From: a virus
Length of the DNA stretch: 26,287 nucleotides
Virus record (IMG/VR): IMGVR_UViG_3300025687_000276
Location: 1-26,287 of that record
Strand: one strand, 5' to 3'
Position 1 is the first letter of the stretch. Each line of letters starts with the position of its first letter. Both the position numbers and the translations under genes were made by a program. The notes under the pieces were generated by a model, which had not been told where the DNA came from, ran no database searches, and was given only the letters and a program-made list of their open reading frames with translations. Positions 12,823 through 21,548 of the stretch are shown here, piece by piece.

Positions 12823-14772
12823 TTATTTAATAGGACAAGCTCCACCTGCACATTCTTCTTCTTTTATTTCTTCAAAAGAATCAGTAATCTCTACAGGTTT
12901 TAATTGACTAACATAAGAATCGTATTTTTCTTTATCTACTACTTCTTGTGGTAAATAAGCATAACCAAGATCTTTTGCTGTCTTTGTGGGGTCATTCCTA
13001 AACAGAAAACTTACAGCTACGTAGCTATCCCAGTTATCCAGCAACCAGTCAACAATTTTAGGAACCTCTTCTACAGAATAACTTATAGTATTACTAACAT
13101 TCTGTTGACACCAGTTATTTTGTAACATTTTGTATCTTTCTAATTGATCAATAGCTGATTCAAGATTGACTTCCATTCCGTCAACAATATCAAACTCTAC
13201 ATCATCCCAAGATACAGGAAAAGTTACAATAACACCTGTGTTATCAAAAGGATTATCAAAAACTCTGTAATTAGCTTGTTTTAACAAAGGAACAATACTG
13301 TCATGTTTTGAAAAGTTTACATTGTTAAAAATATACCTTCCTAATGGCTTATGAACACCTTCTGTAGTATCCATTATCTTTGACAAAGTACCACTAGGTT
13401 TAATAGTGGTTACGTTTTTAGGTCTTTGTAAACCTAATTCATCGGCCATACTGTAAGCAGCTGTTGTAGCTTCTCTAGCTAATACAGAAAAATCATATGG
13501 CTCTAAGTCTGATCTTCTAGCTGTACCGGTAATACCTACACCGCATAATCTTAAGAACTCATTATTTAAATGCCACGATTCCTGTAAAATACCATCTTTT
13601 AAATTTACACAAGTTTGTCTATAATTAGCTCTTGCTGCTAAATATACTGCTCTAGAAAGATCAGCAGAGTTGCCTCTGAATTTACCAATATCTATTTCTG
13701 TTAAGTTACAGAACGACTTGTTACCTAATAATATCTCACCACACGGATTTAAGCCTTTAAACCATGGTGCTCTCTTTAAAGCAGCTTCACCATTAACAAA
13801 GCCAGGTTCTGATCCTCCTCCACTGATCATTATTTCAAACATTTCTTCTAGTTCACCTTTTGTAGGTTTTTTATAGAAGACCAAAGAGTTATTTGATTGA
13901 CAACGGTGTGCATTATCATGTAGCCAGAATTCTTTCTTAGCCAAAGCAAACTCTCGCCACTCAGGGTTAGACACAGGCATTAAACAAATTTCAGCTGATC
14001 TTCTAGAGGACAATATTGTCCCCATCCAGTTGCAGATGTCCAAAATATCCATACAAGATAATAAGGAGCCTGCTCTTTTGTTTAAGATTTTAGCAATAGC
14101 TAAATAAGCTTTACTAATACTCTCATCTCCAGATGAAATCCAACCATATCCTTTTAAACGCTCTCCTGCTGGTCGTATTTGGCTAAAATCCAATATTAAT
14201 CGTTTAGCGGGATACTTCCCTGCAAGTAACTTTCCTATTGATTTTGCCCAAGCAACAGCTGAGTCTCCTACAGAAAGTCTCCAAACTTTATTCAAAGGGT
14301 CAAAGCTCTCTGTATTGTATTCCCTGCCACCTTTTTCTTTTCTTGTTGATCTTACTACTTCTATTTTAGTAATGGGTTTCATAAAACCATTTAGGGTTCC
14401 TCTTACTGGTGTAAAACCTACACCACAACCCTGTAGGAGTAACCATAAAACATCTACCATATCGTAGACCGTTTCAACATTAGTGAAAGAACAGTTAAAC
14501 TGACTGGCTTCATTCTTTTTAGCTACTTCTGTACCGCCTAGCCATAAAGTTCTACCTGAGACTGACATCTTTCGTTCAATCATCAGTTCAGAAAGTTCTA
14601 TTAACTCTTCAGTTTGACTTTCAGACAAAGGTTTTCCTTGAGCTCTTTCCCATAGCCATCTTTGATGGGACATTACTCTATTTACTGTTTCTTCCCAAGA
14701 CTCAAAAGAGCCATCTTCTTTTGGTCTGTTGTAAGATCGTCTTGTTATGATTTTTGCTCTTGTACTAGTCAT
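12823..14772 (-). CDS. nrdJ: Adenosylcobalamin-dependent (class II) ribonucleoside-triphosphate reductase
   Basis: A 649-aa monomeric class II enzyme that reduces ribonucleotides to deoxyribonucleotides using vitamin B12. Redox cysteines fit the Lactobacillus leichmannii enzyme: Cys94 in FNCSF, thiyl-radical Cys344 in NPCGEI, and Cys355 exactly 11 residues later, as in C408/C419. The tail ECAGGACPIK carries the swinging pair Cys641 and Cys646, five apart as in C731/C736. It is shorter than the 739-residue reference. ATG 14772 overlaps the helicase stop as ATGA, so the two are translationally coupled and dNTP supply is tied to replication. Activity would need host or environmental cobalamin. 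No phage thioredoxin gene is seen in the window. Confidence 0.93.
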   Translation of the reverse strand: MTSTRAKIITRRSYNRPKEDGSFESWEETVNRVMSHQRWLWERAQGKPLSESQTEELIELSELMIERKMSVSGRTLWLGGTEVAKKNEASQFNCSFTNVETVYDMVDVLWLLLQGCGVGFTPVRGTLNGFMKPITKIEVVRSTRKEKGGREYNTESFDPLNKVWRLSVGDSAVAWAKSIGKLLAGKYPAKRLILDFSQIRPAGERLKGYGWISSGDESISKAYLAIAKILNKRAGSLLSCMDILDICNWMGTILSSRRSAEICLMPVSNPEWREFALAKKEFWLHDNAHRCQSNNSLVFYKKPTKGELEEMFEIMISGGGSEPGFVNGEAALKRAPWFKGLNPCGEILLGNKSFCNLTEIDIGKFRGNSADLSRAVYLAARANYRQTCVNLKDGILQESWHLNNEFLRLCGVGITGTARRSDLEPYDFSVLAREATTAAYSMADELGLQRPKNVTTIKPSGTLSKIMDTTEGVHKPLGRYIFNNVNFSKHDSIVPLLKQANYRVFDNPFDNTGVIVTFPVSWDDVEFDIVDGMEVNLESAIDQLERYKMLQNNWCQQNVSNTISYSVEEVPKIVDWLLDNWDSYVAVSFLFRNDPTKTAKDLGYAYLPQEVVDKEKYDSYVSQLKPVEITDSFEEIKEEECAGGACPIK

Positions 14773-17279
14773 AATACCTCGAATACGTCCACTCTACTGC
14801 AAGTTAATCTACCAGTCTGATGATTGTAAATTGTACCATCTACTGGACCTGTTAAGCCTGTATACCTGCTTTTTAATACAGACATTTTTGTTTCATCTCT
14901 TTCTTTGTCACTACTACTGCTTAAGTTTCTAGCAAAAGCAATAACATCAAAAGAAACTTGTTTAATACTACCACTACCTTTAATATCGTCTAACGTAGGA
15001 AGATGACCTTCCTCAAAGGAAGATACTCCTTGTTTTGTTTTTCGAAGATGTGATACTAATCCTATCCATACTTCATGTCTTTTAACAAACCTCAAAAGCT
15101 CATTCATCATCCTATCTACTGCTTCGTTACCTGAAGCACCATCAATCCCTTCAGATGTTAGCATTGTTATATGGTCGATAATGATATATTTACAACCACT
15201 TAATGCCATGTATTCTAAATTATCAATTATACTTTCATCTTTAATTGCTCCTTGATGATCTAAGATCAACAGTCTGTCATCTTTAAAAACTTTATCAAAA
15301 CCAACTTTCAATTCTGATAGAGGTATTTCTGTCTCTGATGGATTTTTGTTAATCATCATTCCAGCTAACTTTCTTGCAGAATCTGCAGGTGTTTCTTCAA
15401 AAGCAGCTAGTCCTACTTTATCAGTAGTAGTTTCTAATAAATGTAAGATTATCTCTCTCATTGTAGTAGACTTCCCACTGTTATGTGTTACAATATGATT
15501 TCCTAACACATAACGATTATCACCATCAACTGCAAAACCATTATACTTACTAATATCTAGAGGTATAACTTCTATTCCAGATCTTAAAAGATCTTTTTTA
15601 GAAGTCACATTCTTAGGTGAGAACCTTGTTGTTGGTATTGCAGATAAGTTTTCACCAGAAACTCTTATGTACATTGGTTTTTCTATGCTTGTCTTTGCTC
15701 TGAAGCCTAGAGAGTTTGCTAATATTTTTATACCATTTGCTAATGCCTCTGTTTTTACATAAATTTTGAAAAAAGATTTATTAGCGAAAACACCACTAGC
15801 ATCTATGAAACCAGCTAATAGCTCTAACCTGTCATCTATCGATGATGCGAGATAGATTTCAGGTATTCTTTTAAGAGGATGAAAAATCATTTTTTCTATA
15901 ATTTCCCTGTCTTTCCTAAACTCTCCACTAAGCCTAGCTTCAAGGTTTTCATTAACATATCCAATTTTATTTAACTTGTCACCAATACTGTAACTAGTAT
16001 TATCATACTTCCTTACTTCTGCTAGATACAAAGCTAATGTATATGGATGAATTAATAAAGATTTTTCAGGATATTCTAGACAATTTGTTTTAAAAGCTTT
16101 TAACCTCCTTCTAGATCTTGGTGGCAAGTTTAAAAAGTCTTTGACAGAAATATCAACTACCCTGTTTGTTTTGTCAGATGTTATTAGTGATAACACATGT
16201 GATTCATTACAAACAAATGAAGAGTCTTCTGTTAGTTTGATTTGGTACATCCTTTCTGTACCACTAAACAACTTCAAAACATTTCTGGGTTTGTTATCAG
16301 CACCCATCAAAACATCACCAATAACAACATCTCTAGCTCTTTTAGTATAACCATCAAACATAAGAACTTCAGTGTCTGGGTGTAAACATCCAGTACCTGA
16401 TATAAACAAAGCAATTTCATTAAACCTCATCCCTTTTAGCTTAGAATTTAAACCATCTAAACAAGGAGGATAAGGTATTGAAGGCATACTATTATATTTT
16501 ACAAGAGCTTCCCAAATATCTTCTGTACTTATTATACCAGACGGTTTATATAAAGAAGCATCCCATATCGCTGTTGTTAATTCTTTAGATCCTTTCTTTA
16601 AAAGAATATCACAAGCGTCTTTACAATCTGAAGGGTATTTGACAACTTTTGCTTTATCTATCCCTACTATTTTTAACAACTTACTGGTAGCTACTTTACC
16701 AGCTTCGTCATTATCCATCATTATAACAACTTCACCAAAAGACCTAAGCCAGTCTCTAGCTTCTAAGACATCTTTTGTTGCAGTAGCTGAAGACATTGCT
16801 ACTACAGGATATATCTTATCATACCTGTCTTTTGAAGCTTTGGCTACAGCAAGAGCATCAAGTTCACCCTCACAGATTACAACTCTTTTACCTCCTTCTG
16901 GAAATTTATTCATTCCAAACAAACCACCAGCTTCTCCTATCCAAGAGAACCTCTTAGGAAGCTGACGACGTTTAAAACCGTTTGGGTATGGATAATAATG
17001 CGCTACTATTGATCTGTTATCATCATACGAAACACGGACATCAAAGAAATAACAGATGTCTTTAGGTATTTTCCTCTCTTCAAAACCTCTAACATCATAG
17101 GATAAGACTTCTTGTATTGTTTCCGTATTACACTTGTCCATTATAGACTTCTTTGGTTTATTATTAGAACCGGTGTTACAGCTATAACACCAGCTCCCGT
17201 CTTCGTATATTGTAACAGCATCAGACGATCCACACTTAGTGCAAGGTTGGTGAGTTTTTATTGCTTTTCTTCTTTCCAT
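14769..17279 (-). CDS. Primase-helicase (T7 gp4-like) precursor containing an intein
   Basis: An 836-aa precursor. Residues 13-34 hold a primase zinc finger (CTKC...CYSC); a Toprim domain follows (ICEGELDALAV at 135-145, MMDNDEAGK at 187-195). The RecA-like helicase has its P-loop split by an intein: ISGTG (293-297) joins SGKSTT (601-606) after splicing. Walker B is YIIIDHI (698-704), the likely catalytic Glu is in AFEET (626-630), and SHLRK (743-747) and KSRYTGLTG (803-811) match later helicase motifs. Without residues 298-600 the mature enzyme is 533 aa, close to T7 gp4 (566). It unwinds the fork and makes primers. ATG 17279 lies inside the end of the membrane-protein gene and has no good ribosome site. 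Confidence 0.92.
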   Translation of the reverse strand: MERRKAIKTHQPCTKCGSSDAVTIYEDGSWCYSCNTGSNNKPKKSIMDKCNTETIQEVLSYDVRGFEERKIPKDICYFFDVRVSYDDNRSIVAHYYPYPNGFKRRQLPKRFSWIGEAGGLFGMNKFPEGGKRVVICEGELDALAVAKASKDRYDKIYPVVAMSSATATKDVLEARDWLRSFGEVVIMMDNDEAGKVATSKLLKIVGIDKAKVVKYPSDCKDACDILLKKGSKELTTAIWDASLYKPSGIISTEDIWEALVKYNSMPSIPYPPCLDGLNSKLKGMRFNEIALFISGTGCLHPDTEVLMFDGYTKRARDVVIGDVLMGADNKPRNVLKLFSGTERMYQIKLTEDSSFVCNESHVLSLITSDKTNRVVDISVKDFLNLPPRSRRRLKAFKTNCLEYPEKSLLIHPYTLALYLAEVRKYDNTSYSIGDKLNKIGYVNENLEARLSGEFRKDREIIEKMIFHPLKRIPEIYLASSIDDRLELLAGFIDASGVFANKSFFKIYVKTEALANGIKILANSLGFRAKTSIEKPMYIRVSGENLSAIPTTRFSPKNVTSKKDLLRSGIEVIPLDISKYNGFAVDGDNRYVLGNHIVTHNSGKSTTMREIILHLLETTTDKVGLAAFEETPADSARKLAGMMINKNPSETEIPLSELKVGFDKVFKDDRLLILDHQGAIKDESIIDNLEYMALSGCKYIIIDHITMLTSEGIDGASGNEAVDRMMNELLRFVKRHEVWIGLVSHLRKTKQGVSSFEEGHLPTLDDIKGSGSIKQVSFDVIAFARNLSSSSDKERDETKMSVLKSRYTGLTGPVDGTIYNHQTGRLTCSRVDVFEVL
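15480..16388 (-). mobile_element. Intein with LAGLIDADG-type homing endonuclease, in the helicase P-loop
   Basis: Residues 298-600 of the helicase precursor (303 aa). It starts with Cys (CLHPDTEVLMFDG, block A), has NESH at 358-361 (block B His), and ends YVLGNHIVTHN followed by Ser, which is the standard His-Asn/+1 Ser junction. The endonuclease region has HPYTLALYLAEV (411-422, first LAGLIDADG helix, acid at Glu421) and LAGFIDASG (488-496). In the second helix the usual catalytic acid is Ser495, so nuclease activity is doubtful while splicing residues are intact. Its codon use matches the phage, which suggests long residence. Confidence 0.92.
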
Positions 17280-17538
17280 TGTCTATGAAACCCGCTGCTG
17301 TTATTAATATTAATATTAACGTTTCTGTGCTATACGGTACAGTGTATGCAATGTAAAAACCATAACATAGAAATAAAAATATTACAAACGCTATTAGCGG
17401 TTTTGATAGGCTGTACATTTGTGCTATCATTCCTAAAGCAAACACCACTAGGATTATTTCAGTCAGACCTACATATGAAGAAGTTAACGCGAGCCCTATG
17501 GCCATTACTGCAAAAATCGTAAAAGTTATATTATACAT
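17236..17538 (-). CDS. Small membrane protein
   Basis: A 100-aa protein made largely of hydrophobic segments at about 2-20, 26-40, 46-66 and 71-84, ending in a basic tail (DNGKKKSNKNSPTLH). It is predicted to be an inner-membrane protein with three or four spans. No family is recognised. It overlaps the helicase start by 44 bases and the preceding nuclease stop by 8, so it is embedded in the replication operon. A role in host takeover or as an additional holin-like protein would be speculation. Confidence 0.6.
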   Translation of the reverse strand: MYNITFTIFAVMAIGLALTSSYVGLTEIILVVFALGMIAQMYSLSKPLIAFVIFLFLCYGFYIAYTVPYSTETLILILITAAGFIDNGKKKSNKNSPTLH

Positions 17539-18001
17539 TTATGATACCTTTTAATCTTTCTTTATGACGGTTAGTAATTGTTTCTTTAGATCTCCACGAG
17601 ACCTTATTTATAAGTCTATTATATGATCTATTGTTTGTAGGTGTTTCTACGTGACAAAGACTCCAAGTTTCTGCCCAAGAAAGACCGCCTAATGTTTTAT
17701 ATTGTTCTAAAACAACAAACAAAAAATCAGCCTTTTCCAGCTCTTTGATCTCTTCGGATAAACTCTTACTAGATGAAATATACCATCTCCAATTACTTTC
17801 TTTTCCTTTTGTAAGTTTTCCTTTACTCCTATAAGTCTTTTTCCCTATATAAAACTTATCGTCTTTTGTATTGACAATAGCATATACAAAACCAACATAT
17901 TCTTTTCCTCCTAATGGTTCAGGAAAATACCAATGACCATTGCCTTCATAGTCTTTACTATCAACCCTACTATTCTTTTTCCCTTCTAGTGAAATTCCCA
18001 T
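17531..18001 (-). CDS. GIY-YIG-like endonuclease
   Basis: A 156-aa protein starting MGISLEGKK at ATG 18001, just after GGAGGT; the longer frame opens with a TTG and is rejected. The core GFVYAIVNTKDDKFYIGKKT resembles the GIY-YIG pattern (here FVY...FYIGKK). It is followed by a basic insert, NWRWYISSSKSLSEEI, and a helix with WAETWSL that may supply the metal-binding Glu. Related phage proteins are annotated as homing or recombination endonucleases. The gene sits between exonuclease and helicase, and no T7-type endonuclease I is seen in the window, so it may cut branched DNA. That role is inferred from context only. Confidence 0.6.
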   Translation of the reverse strand: MGISLEGKKNSRVDSKDYEGNGHWYFPEPLGGKEYVGFVYAIVNTKDDKFYIGKKTYRSKGKLTKGKESNWRWYISSSKSLSEEIKELEKADFLFVVLEQYKTLGGLSWAETWSLCHVETPTNNRSYNRLINKVSWRSKETITNRHKERLKGIINV

Positions 18002-18759
18002 ATTACCTCCATAATACTCCAATTTTTACAGCAAAAATAATCATCAAAACTTTTTTGCAAATGTATCAATTTCCCTGTTAATAGCAAAGCATCTAAGAAA
18101 TGATCTTTACCAAAATGATTAAGATATGCAATAGCTACAACTTCTTGCATTTCTTCCTCATGTTTGCAATTTTCCAACATCTTCCTAGCCCTAACATCAC
18201 CTACTTTAGGAAGTCCTTGGATGTTATCTGTCGGGTCTCCTTTCAACAATTGTTCGTAATAGAATCTGATAGCTTGTTCTTTTTCAACAAACTCTATCTC
18301 TTTCTTTTTTATATTATAATGTGCTCCTTCTATACACTTTAAGTCTTTATCTATTGAACAGACAATAAAAGGATCTTTAGCTTCTAGTGCCCAAATCCTA
18401 ATTAAGTCGTCAGCTTCTCTTCCATGAGCAGGTACAGCTCCTTCTAAAATAGCCGTTTCTCTTAGTCTAGGGACAAATAAAGAAGCAACTGTTTGCCTTT
18501 TATGTCTGTTTGCTTTATACTCAGGATAAACATCTTCTCTGAAGTTTCCTTCACCTTTAACAGCAATCAAAGTCTCTGTAGCAAAGACTTGATCTTCAAT
18601 TTCTGAAATTATCTTCTTAAAAGCCTGCCAAGCTTTTTCAAAGTACAGTTCCAGCTCGTTTTCAGTAAAATCTTCGGGGGTTGACTTCCATGTAATCCCC
18701 AAGTTCTCATTAGAACAAGCTAGATAGCAAACAACATCACCATCTATTAAAGCAATCAC
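17986..18759 (-). CDS. 5'-3' exonuclease (T7 gp6-like, FEN family)
   Basis: A 257-aa protein with the flap-nuclease acidic sites: Asp6 and Asp8 (LIDGD), YPEYKANR (78-85), READDLI (114-120), SIDKDL (135-140) and KGDPTDNIQGLPKVG (173-187), the last leading into a helix-three-turn-helix that binds DNA. It removes RNA primers and resects 5' ends for recombination and host DNA breakdown. The start is GTG 18759, directly after the previous TAA, with GAGGAG about 8 bases upstream. It overlaps the GIY-YIG-like gene by 16 bases. Confidence 0.9.
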   Translation of the reverse strand: MIALIDGDVVCYLACSNENLGITWKSTPEDFTENELELYFEKAWQAFKKIISEIEDQVFATETLIAVKGEGNFREDVYPEYKANRHKRQTVASLFVPRLRETAILEGAVPAHGREADDLIRIWALEAKDPFIVCSIDKDLKCIEGAHYNIKKKEIEFVEKEQAIRFYYEQLLKGDPTDNIQGLPKVGDVRARKMLENCKHEEEMQEVVAIAYLNHFGKDHFLDALLLTGKLIHLQKSFDDYFCCKNWSIMEVIWEFH

Positions 18760-18942
18760 TTAGCATCTCTCCTCATAAATTCCTGTAACTTCTTCATAAG
18801 TACAGTCAACCTCTTCAGATTGACTCCATTTACCACTATCATAGTTTTCCATAGCGTCAGCAACACTATCTGCTTCTACTGTAACAGTGTACTTATGAAT
18901 TTCATGCCTATGTACTGTCAATTCAAATAGACTCTTTTTCAT
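18760..18942 (-). CDS. Hypothetical small protein
   Basis: A 60-aa acidic protein with a beta-strand, helix, beta pattern (KYTVTVEADSVADAMENY, then CTYEEVTGIYEERC) like small phage proteins of the DpnD/PcfM-like type; that match is weak. It overlaps the MazG-like stop as ATGA, and its last codons carry the ribosome site for the exonuclease, so the three genes are translationally linked. Confidence 0.55.
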   Translation of the reverse strand: MKKSLFELTVHRHEIHKYTVTVEADSVADAMENYDSGKWSQSEEVDCTYEEVTGIYEERC

Positions 18943-19220
18943 CTTTTATCTACCTTATTTTCCTTACTTAACGCGTTCTTACGCATTACCCCTAACAGAG
19001 CTGCGTAAGCAATATCTAACAATTCTTCTTTTTTGTCTTCTTCAGACAATCTATCATGGATTGCTTCATTATACTCATAAAGCTCTTGATACAGAACTCC
19101 TAGAATTTCAAAATCAGATGTTAAATGGTTTAACCCTTTTTGTTTAATTCTTTGATTTCCTTTTGCTCTTACTTCTTTTAAAGCTTGTGAGAAATCTTCT
19201 TTTGTAAATTGATCATTCAT
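18939..19220 (-). CDS. MazG-like all-alpha NTP pyrophosphohydrolase candidate
   Basis: A 93-aa helical protein. QELYEYNEAI supplies E46-x-x-E49 and KEELLDIAYAALLG supplies E66-x-x-D69, the EExxE...ExxD metal-binding arrangement of all-alpha NTP pyrophosphohydrolases. Such enzymes split nucleoside triphosphates and can adjust nucleotide or alarmone pools in phage infection. ATG 19220 follows AAGGAAAACGT. The motif is short and the protein is at the small end of the family, so the call is tentative. Confidence 0.5.
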   Translation of the reverse strand: MNDQFTKEDFSQALKEVRAKGNQRIKQKGLNHLTSDFEILGVLYQELYEYNEAIHDRLSEEDKKEELLDIAYAALLGVMRKNALSKENKVDKR

Positions 19221-19254
19221 ACGTTTTCCTTAAAATAATATTAATTAGTGTTTG

Positions 19255-19434
19255 TTATCCGTTCCAATAGTTTCCAAAAGTAACTCCACGATCTCCTTTA
19301 CTCCAGTACCGCATCCCAAACCACATTAGATTAACTCCCCAACATAACCCGTTTAATGTCGGTGAATAAATAATAAACCCGACACTAAACTCACGATGGA
19401 TAAAAAACGTCCATCTTTTGTTTCTGTCTATCAT
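19255..19434 (-). CDS. Small hypothetical protein downstream of DNA polymerase
   Basis: A 59-aa ORF in an otherwise empty gap. It is rich in aromatic residues (RWTFFIHREFSVGFIIY, CWGVNLMWFGMRYWSKG, VTFGNYWNG), like a group of short W/F-rich phage proteins of unknown function. It has more CCG, CGG and GGG codons than its neighbours. ATG 19434 is preceded by TTTGGAAATTTGAA, a weak ribosome site, and by a CCAAATATTTGG palindrome at 19444-19455. Confidence 0.6.
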   Translation of the reverse strand: MIDRNKRWTFFIHREFSVGFIIYSPTLNGLCWGVNLMWFGMRYWSKGDRGVTFGNYWNG

Positions 19435-19472
19435 TTCAAATTTCCAAATATTTGGTTAATTGTCAAAATTGA

Positions 19473-21320
19473 TTAATGTATTTCATACCAGTTATTACCA
19501 ATTTTACCATCACCATCCATGATTTCTATTCCAAACATTTTTGGTCCTTCCTTGAAAGCCTTAATACCTAACTCTTTTGCTCTTTCTTCATAACCAATAG
19601 GAACAGCAAAGTCTAACTCATCATGCATCATTATACATGGTTTGTAAGGTATCTTTTCTTGTTCTAAGTACTCCATTAATAAATAACAAGCAGCAGAGCA
19701 TGTTGCTTTCTCAGCAGCTTGTAACAAGTAAACTAACAGTTTATGAGGACTATCAGAATAAATTTTATTACCTCCTATACCAACAATAAATCTTTTCTTA
19801 GAGTCTTTAGAACTACCCGTATACATGTTATTTAATGTTTCCATTAAAGATTCAAATCCTGGTACAGACTTTATAAAACCATCTTTAAGTCTAGCACCTT
19901 TCTTACTATTAAGTTCGCCAAAGATATAGCTCCAAAGCTTAGCACCAGAAGCACCAAATAGAAAAGCATACAGCACTCTCTTAGCTTTTGGTCGCATTGT
20001 TTCAGGTGTAAAGTCATGTTTAACTCCCATTTCATTTAGAACACTTATTAATGCTTTAGCATTATATATGTGAATATCTTTGTTTAATACTGTATCTATG
20101 AACTCATCATCTTTCAGATAATGGGCTAAGCCTCTTGCCTGATTGCCTGCTGAATCACAACCTACAAGAACCCAACCAGAGTCTACAGTGAACAACTCTC
20201 TCATTTCTTTACCCCATTTACTTTCTCCACTAGGTATATTAACAATTACAGAATGTCTAGAACGCATACTAGGTGTACCTATGGTAAAACAATTACCATG
20301 TAGTCTACCGTTGTTTACGTTTTCTAACCAACCTTTGAGTACACCATGTCTTGATAATGCTGTCAAATATTCTTTATATAGCTGACCTTCTTCTCCTAAA
20401 TATGTTAAACTTTCAGGTGTGATCTTTGCTGAAGTTTTTCTTCTAGAACCATCAGCATTTTTGACATAGTTATACTCTAAAGGAACCCAACCATGTTTAT
20501 ATAAAAAGATTTTAACATCATCTGAAGAGTTTAATCTTAACTGTCTAAACTCTACTCTACAGTAAGCTCCTAGTACATAGAAAGAATCATCAGTCTCAAA
20601 CCATTTTGAAACAGTAGCAACAAGCTTTCCTGCTTTTGTCCATTTTGGTGTTTTGATAGCTATTTCACCTTTTAGCTTGTCTTTAGGGAAAGCTTTAATT
20701 CCTAACAAAGGTTCTAACTTTGCTGCTATCTCTTCAATAGAAGCTACAACCTCTTTTTCTAGTTGAATTGCTTTTTCTAGATCAAACTTCCAACCATTGA
20801 AAGTAGCCTTAGCTGCCCATTTAGCAACAGCATGTTCTACTTTTAATAGTGTTTTAACTTTGTCTTTTTTACTACAATTGTTTAACTCTTTTACAAGATG
20901 ATTAAAAACTTTAACATTTATTAATACATCTGTTTCACACCTATTAACCATTTCTTCACTAAACTGTGACCAGTCTTCATGTACTACTTTGGGATATCCT
21001 AAAAATTCACCCCAAGCTTCCAAAGAGTGTTTTCCAGAAAATCTGTTATAGTCTAATATTTGACTAAGTAATAAAGTGTCTACTATTTTTGTTTCTTTAC
21101 TTGGCCTCCATTTAAAAAGCTTATACAGTACTATAAGGTCATAACCTATAATATTATGACCAATCAGTTGTTTACAAGAACTGAATGTTTCTTGCCAACC
21201 TAAATCACCTAATCTCCACTGATACTTTTTACCACTATCTAGATCAGTAGCACAAATTATCCATAATTTGTTAGCTTCAAATAATAGTCCGTTAGACTCT
21301 AAATCAAAAACAAGTCGCAT
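19473..21320 (-). CDS. DNA polymerase, family A (T7 gp5-like)
   Basis: A 615-aa replicative polymerase. The 3'-5' exonuclease has Asp6 and Glu8 (FDLES), GHNIIGYD (54-61) and a later CETDV (128-132). Polymerase motif A is GCDSAGNQARGLAH (catalytic Asp389; the usual ribonucleotide-gate Glu is Gln394). Motif B is RPKAKRVLYAFLFGA (Arg443, Lys447, Tyr451), and motif C is MHDELD (His566, Asp567, Glu568). Tyr451 takes the place of Klenow Phe762, as in T7. At 615 aa against 704 in T7 it probably lacks the thioredoxin-binding insertion. ATG 21320 follows AAGGAAACAATT and overlaps the preceding small gene by 22 bases. Confidence 0.95.
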   Translation of the reverse strand: MRLVFDLESNGLLFEANKLWIICATDLDSGKKYQWRLGDLGWQETFSSCKQLIGHNIIGYDLIVLYKLFKWRPSKETKIVDTLLLSQILDYNRFSGKHSLEAWGEFLGYPKVVHEDWSQFSEEMVNRCETDVLINVKVFNHLVKELNNCSKKDKVKTLLKVEHAVAKWAAKATFNGWKFDLEKAIQLEKEVVASIEEIAAKLEPLLGIKAFPKDKLKGEIAIKTPKWTKAGKLVATVSKWFETDDSFYVLGAYCRVEFRQLRLNSSDDVKIFLYKHGWVPLEYNYVKNADGSRRKTSAKITPESLTYLGEEGQLYKEYLTALSRHGVLKGWLENVNNGRLHGNCFTIGTPSMRSRHSVIVNIPSGESKWGKEMRELFTVDSGWVLVGCDSAGNQARGLAHYLKDDEFIDTVLNKDIHIYNAKALISVLNEMGVKHDFTPETMRPKAKRVLYAFLFGASGAKLWSYIFGELNSKKGARLKDGFIKSVPGFESLMETLNNMYTGSSKDSKKRFIVGIGGNKIYSDSPHKLLVYLLQAAEKATCSAACYLLMEYLEQEKIPYKPCIMMHDELDFAVPIGYEERAKELGIKAFKEGPKMFGIEIMDGDGKIGNNWYEIH

Positions 21321-21544
21321 AATTGTTTCCTTATTTTAGGTAAGTCAGAACCTTTGTAAATGACTGTATTCTTTACAACATGAAAGTCTTTCCACCATTC
21401 AAAGTCAGGAAGAGAGTAAAAATTGGACATTAATTTCTCTCTAATTATTTTTTTAGATTTACCTCTTGCTAATATATCTACTAAAGCAATTTCAACGTCA
21501 TTGCTTAAAAACTGTTTTTGTTTTCTTAAGTTATATATTGTCAT
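21299..21544 (-). CDS. Hypothetical protein upstream of DNA polymerase
   Basis: An 81-aa basic protein of unknown function (LRKQKQFLSNDVEIALVDIL, ARGKSKKIIREKLMSN, FEWWKDFHVVKNTVIYKG). It starts at ATG 21544, a few bases beyond the terminator at 21549-21571, without a visible ribosome site. It overlaps the polymerase start by 22 bases. Its basic charge could suit nucleic-acid binding, but no motif supports that. Confidence 0.55.
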   Translation of the reverse strand: MTIYNLRKQKQFLSNDVEIALVDILARGKSKKIIREKLMSNFYSLPDFEWWKDFHVVKNTVIYKGSDLPKIRKQLCDLFLI

Positions 21545-21548
21545 TATT

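Noticed and set aside
12587-12907. 106-codon plus-strand frame
   Set aside because: Antisense to the RNR end and the 85-aa gene; hydrophobic text typical of an AT-rich shadow frame.
16639-16965. 108-codon plus-strand frame in the helicase gene
   Set aside because: Antisense shadow of the strongly supported primase domain.
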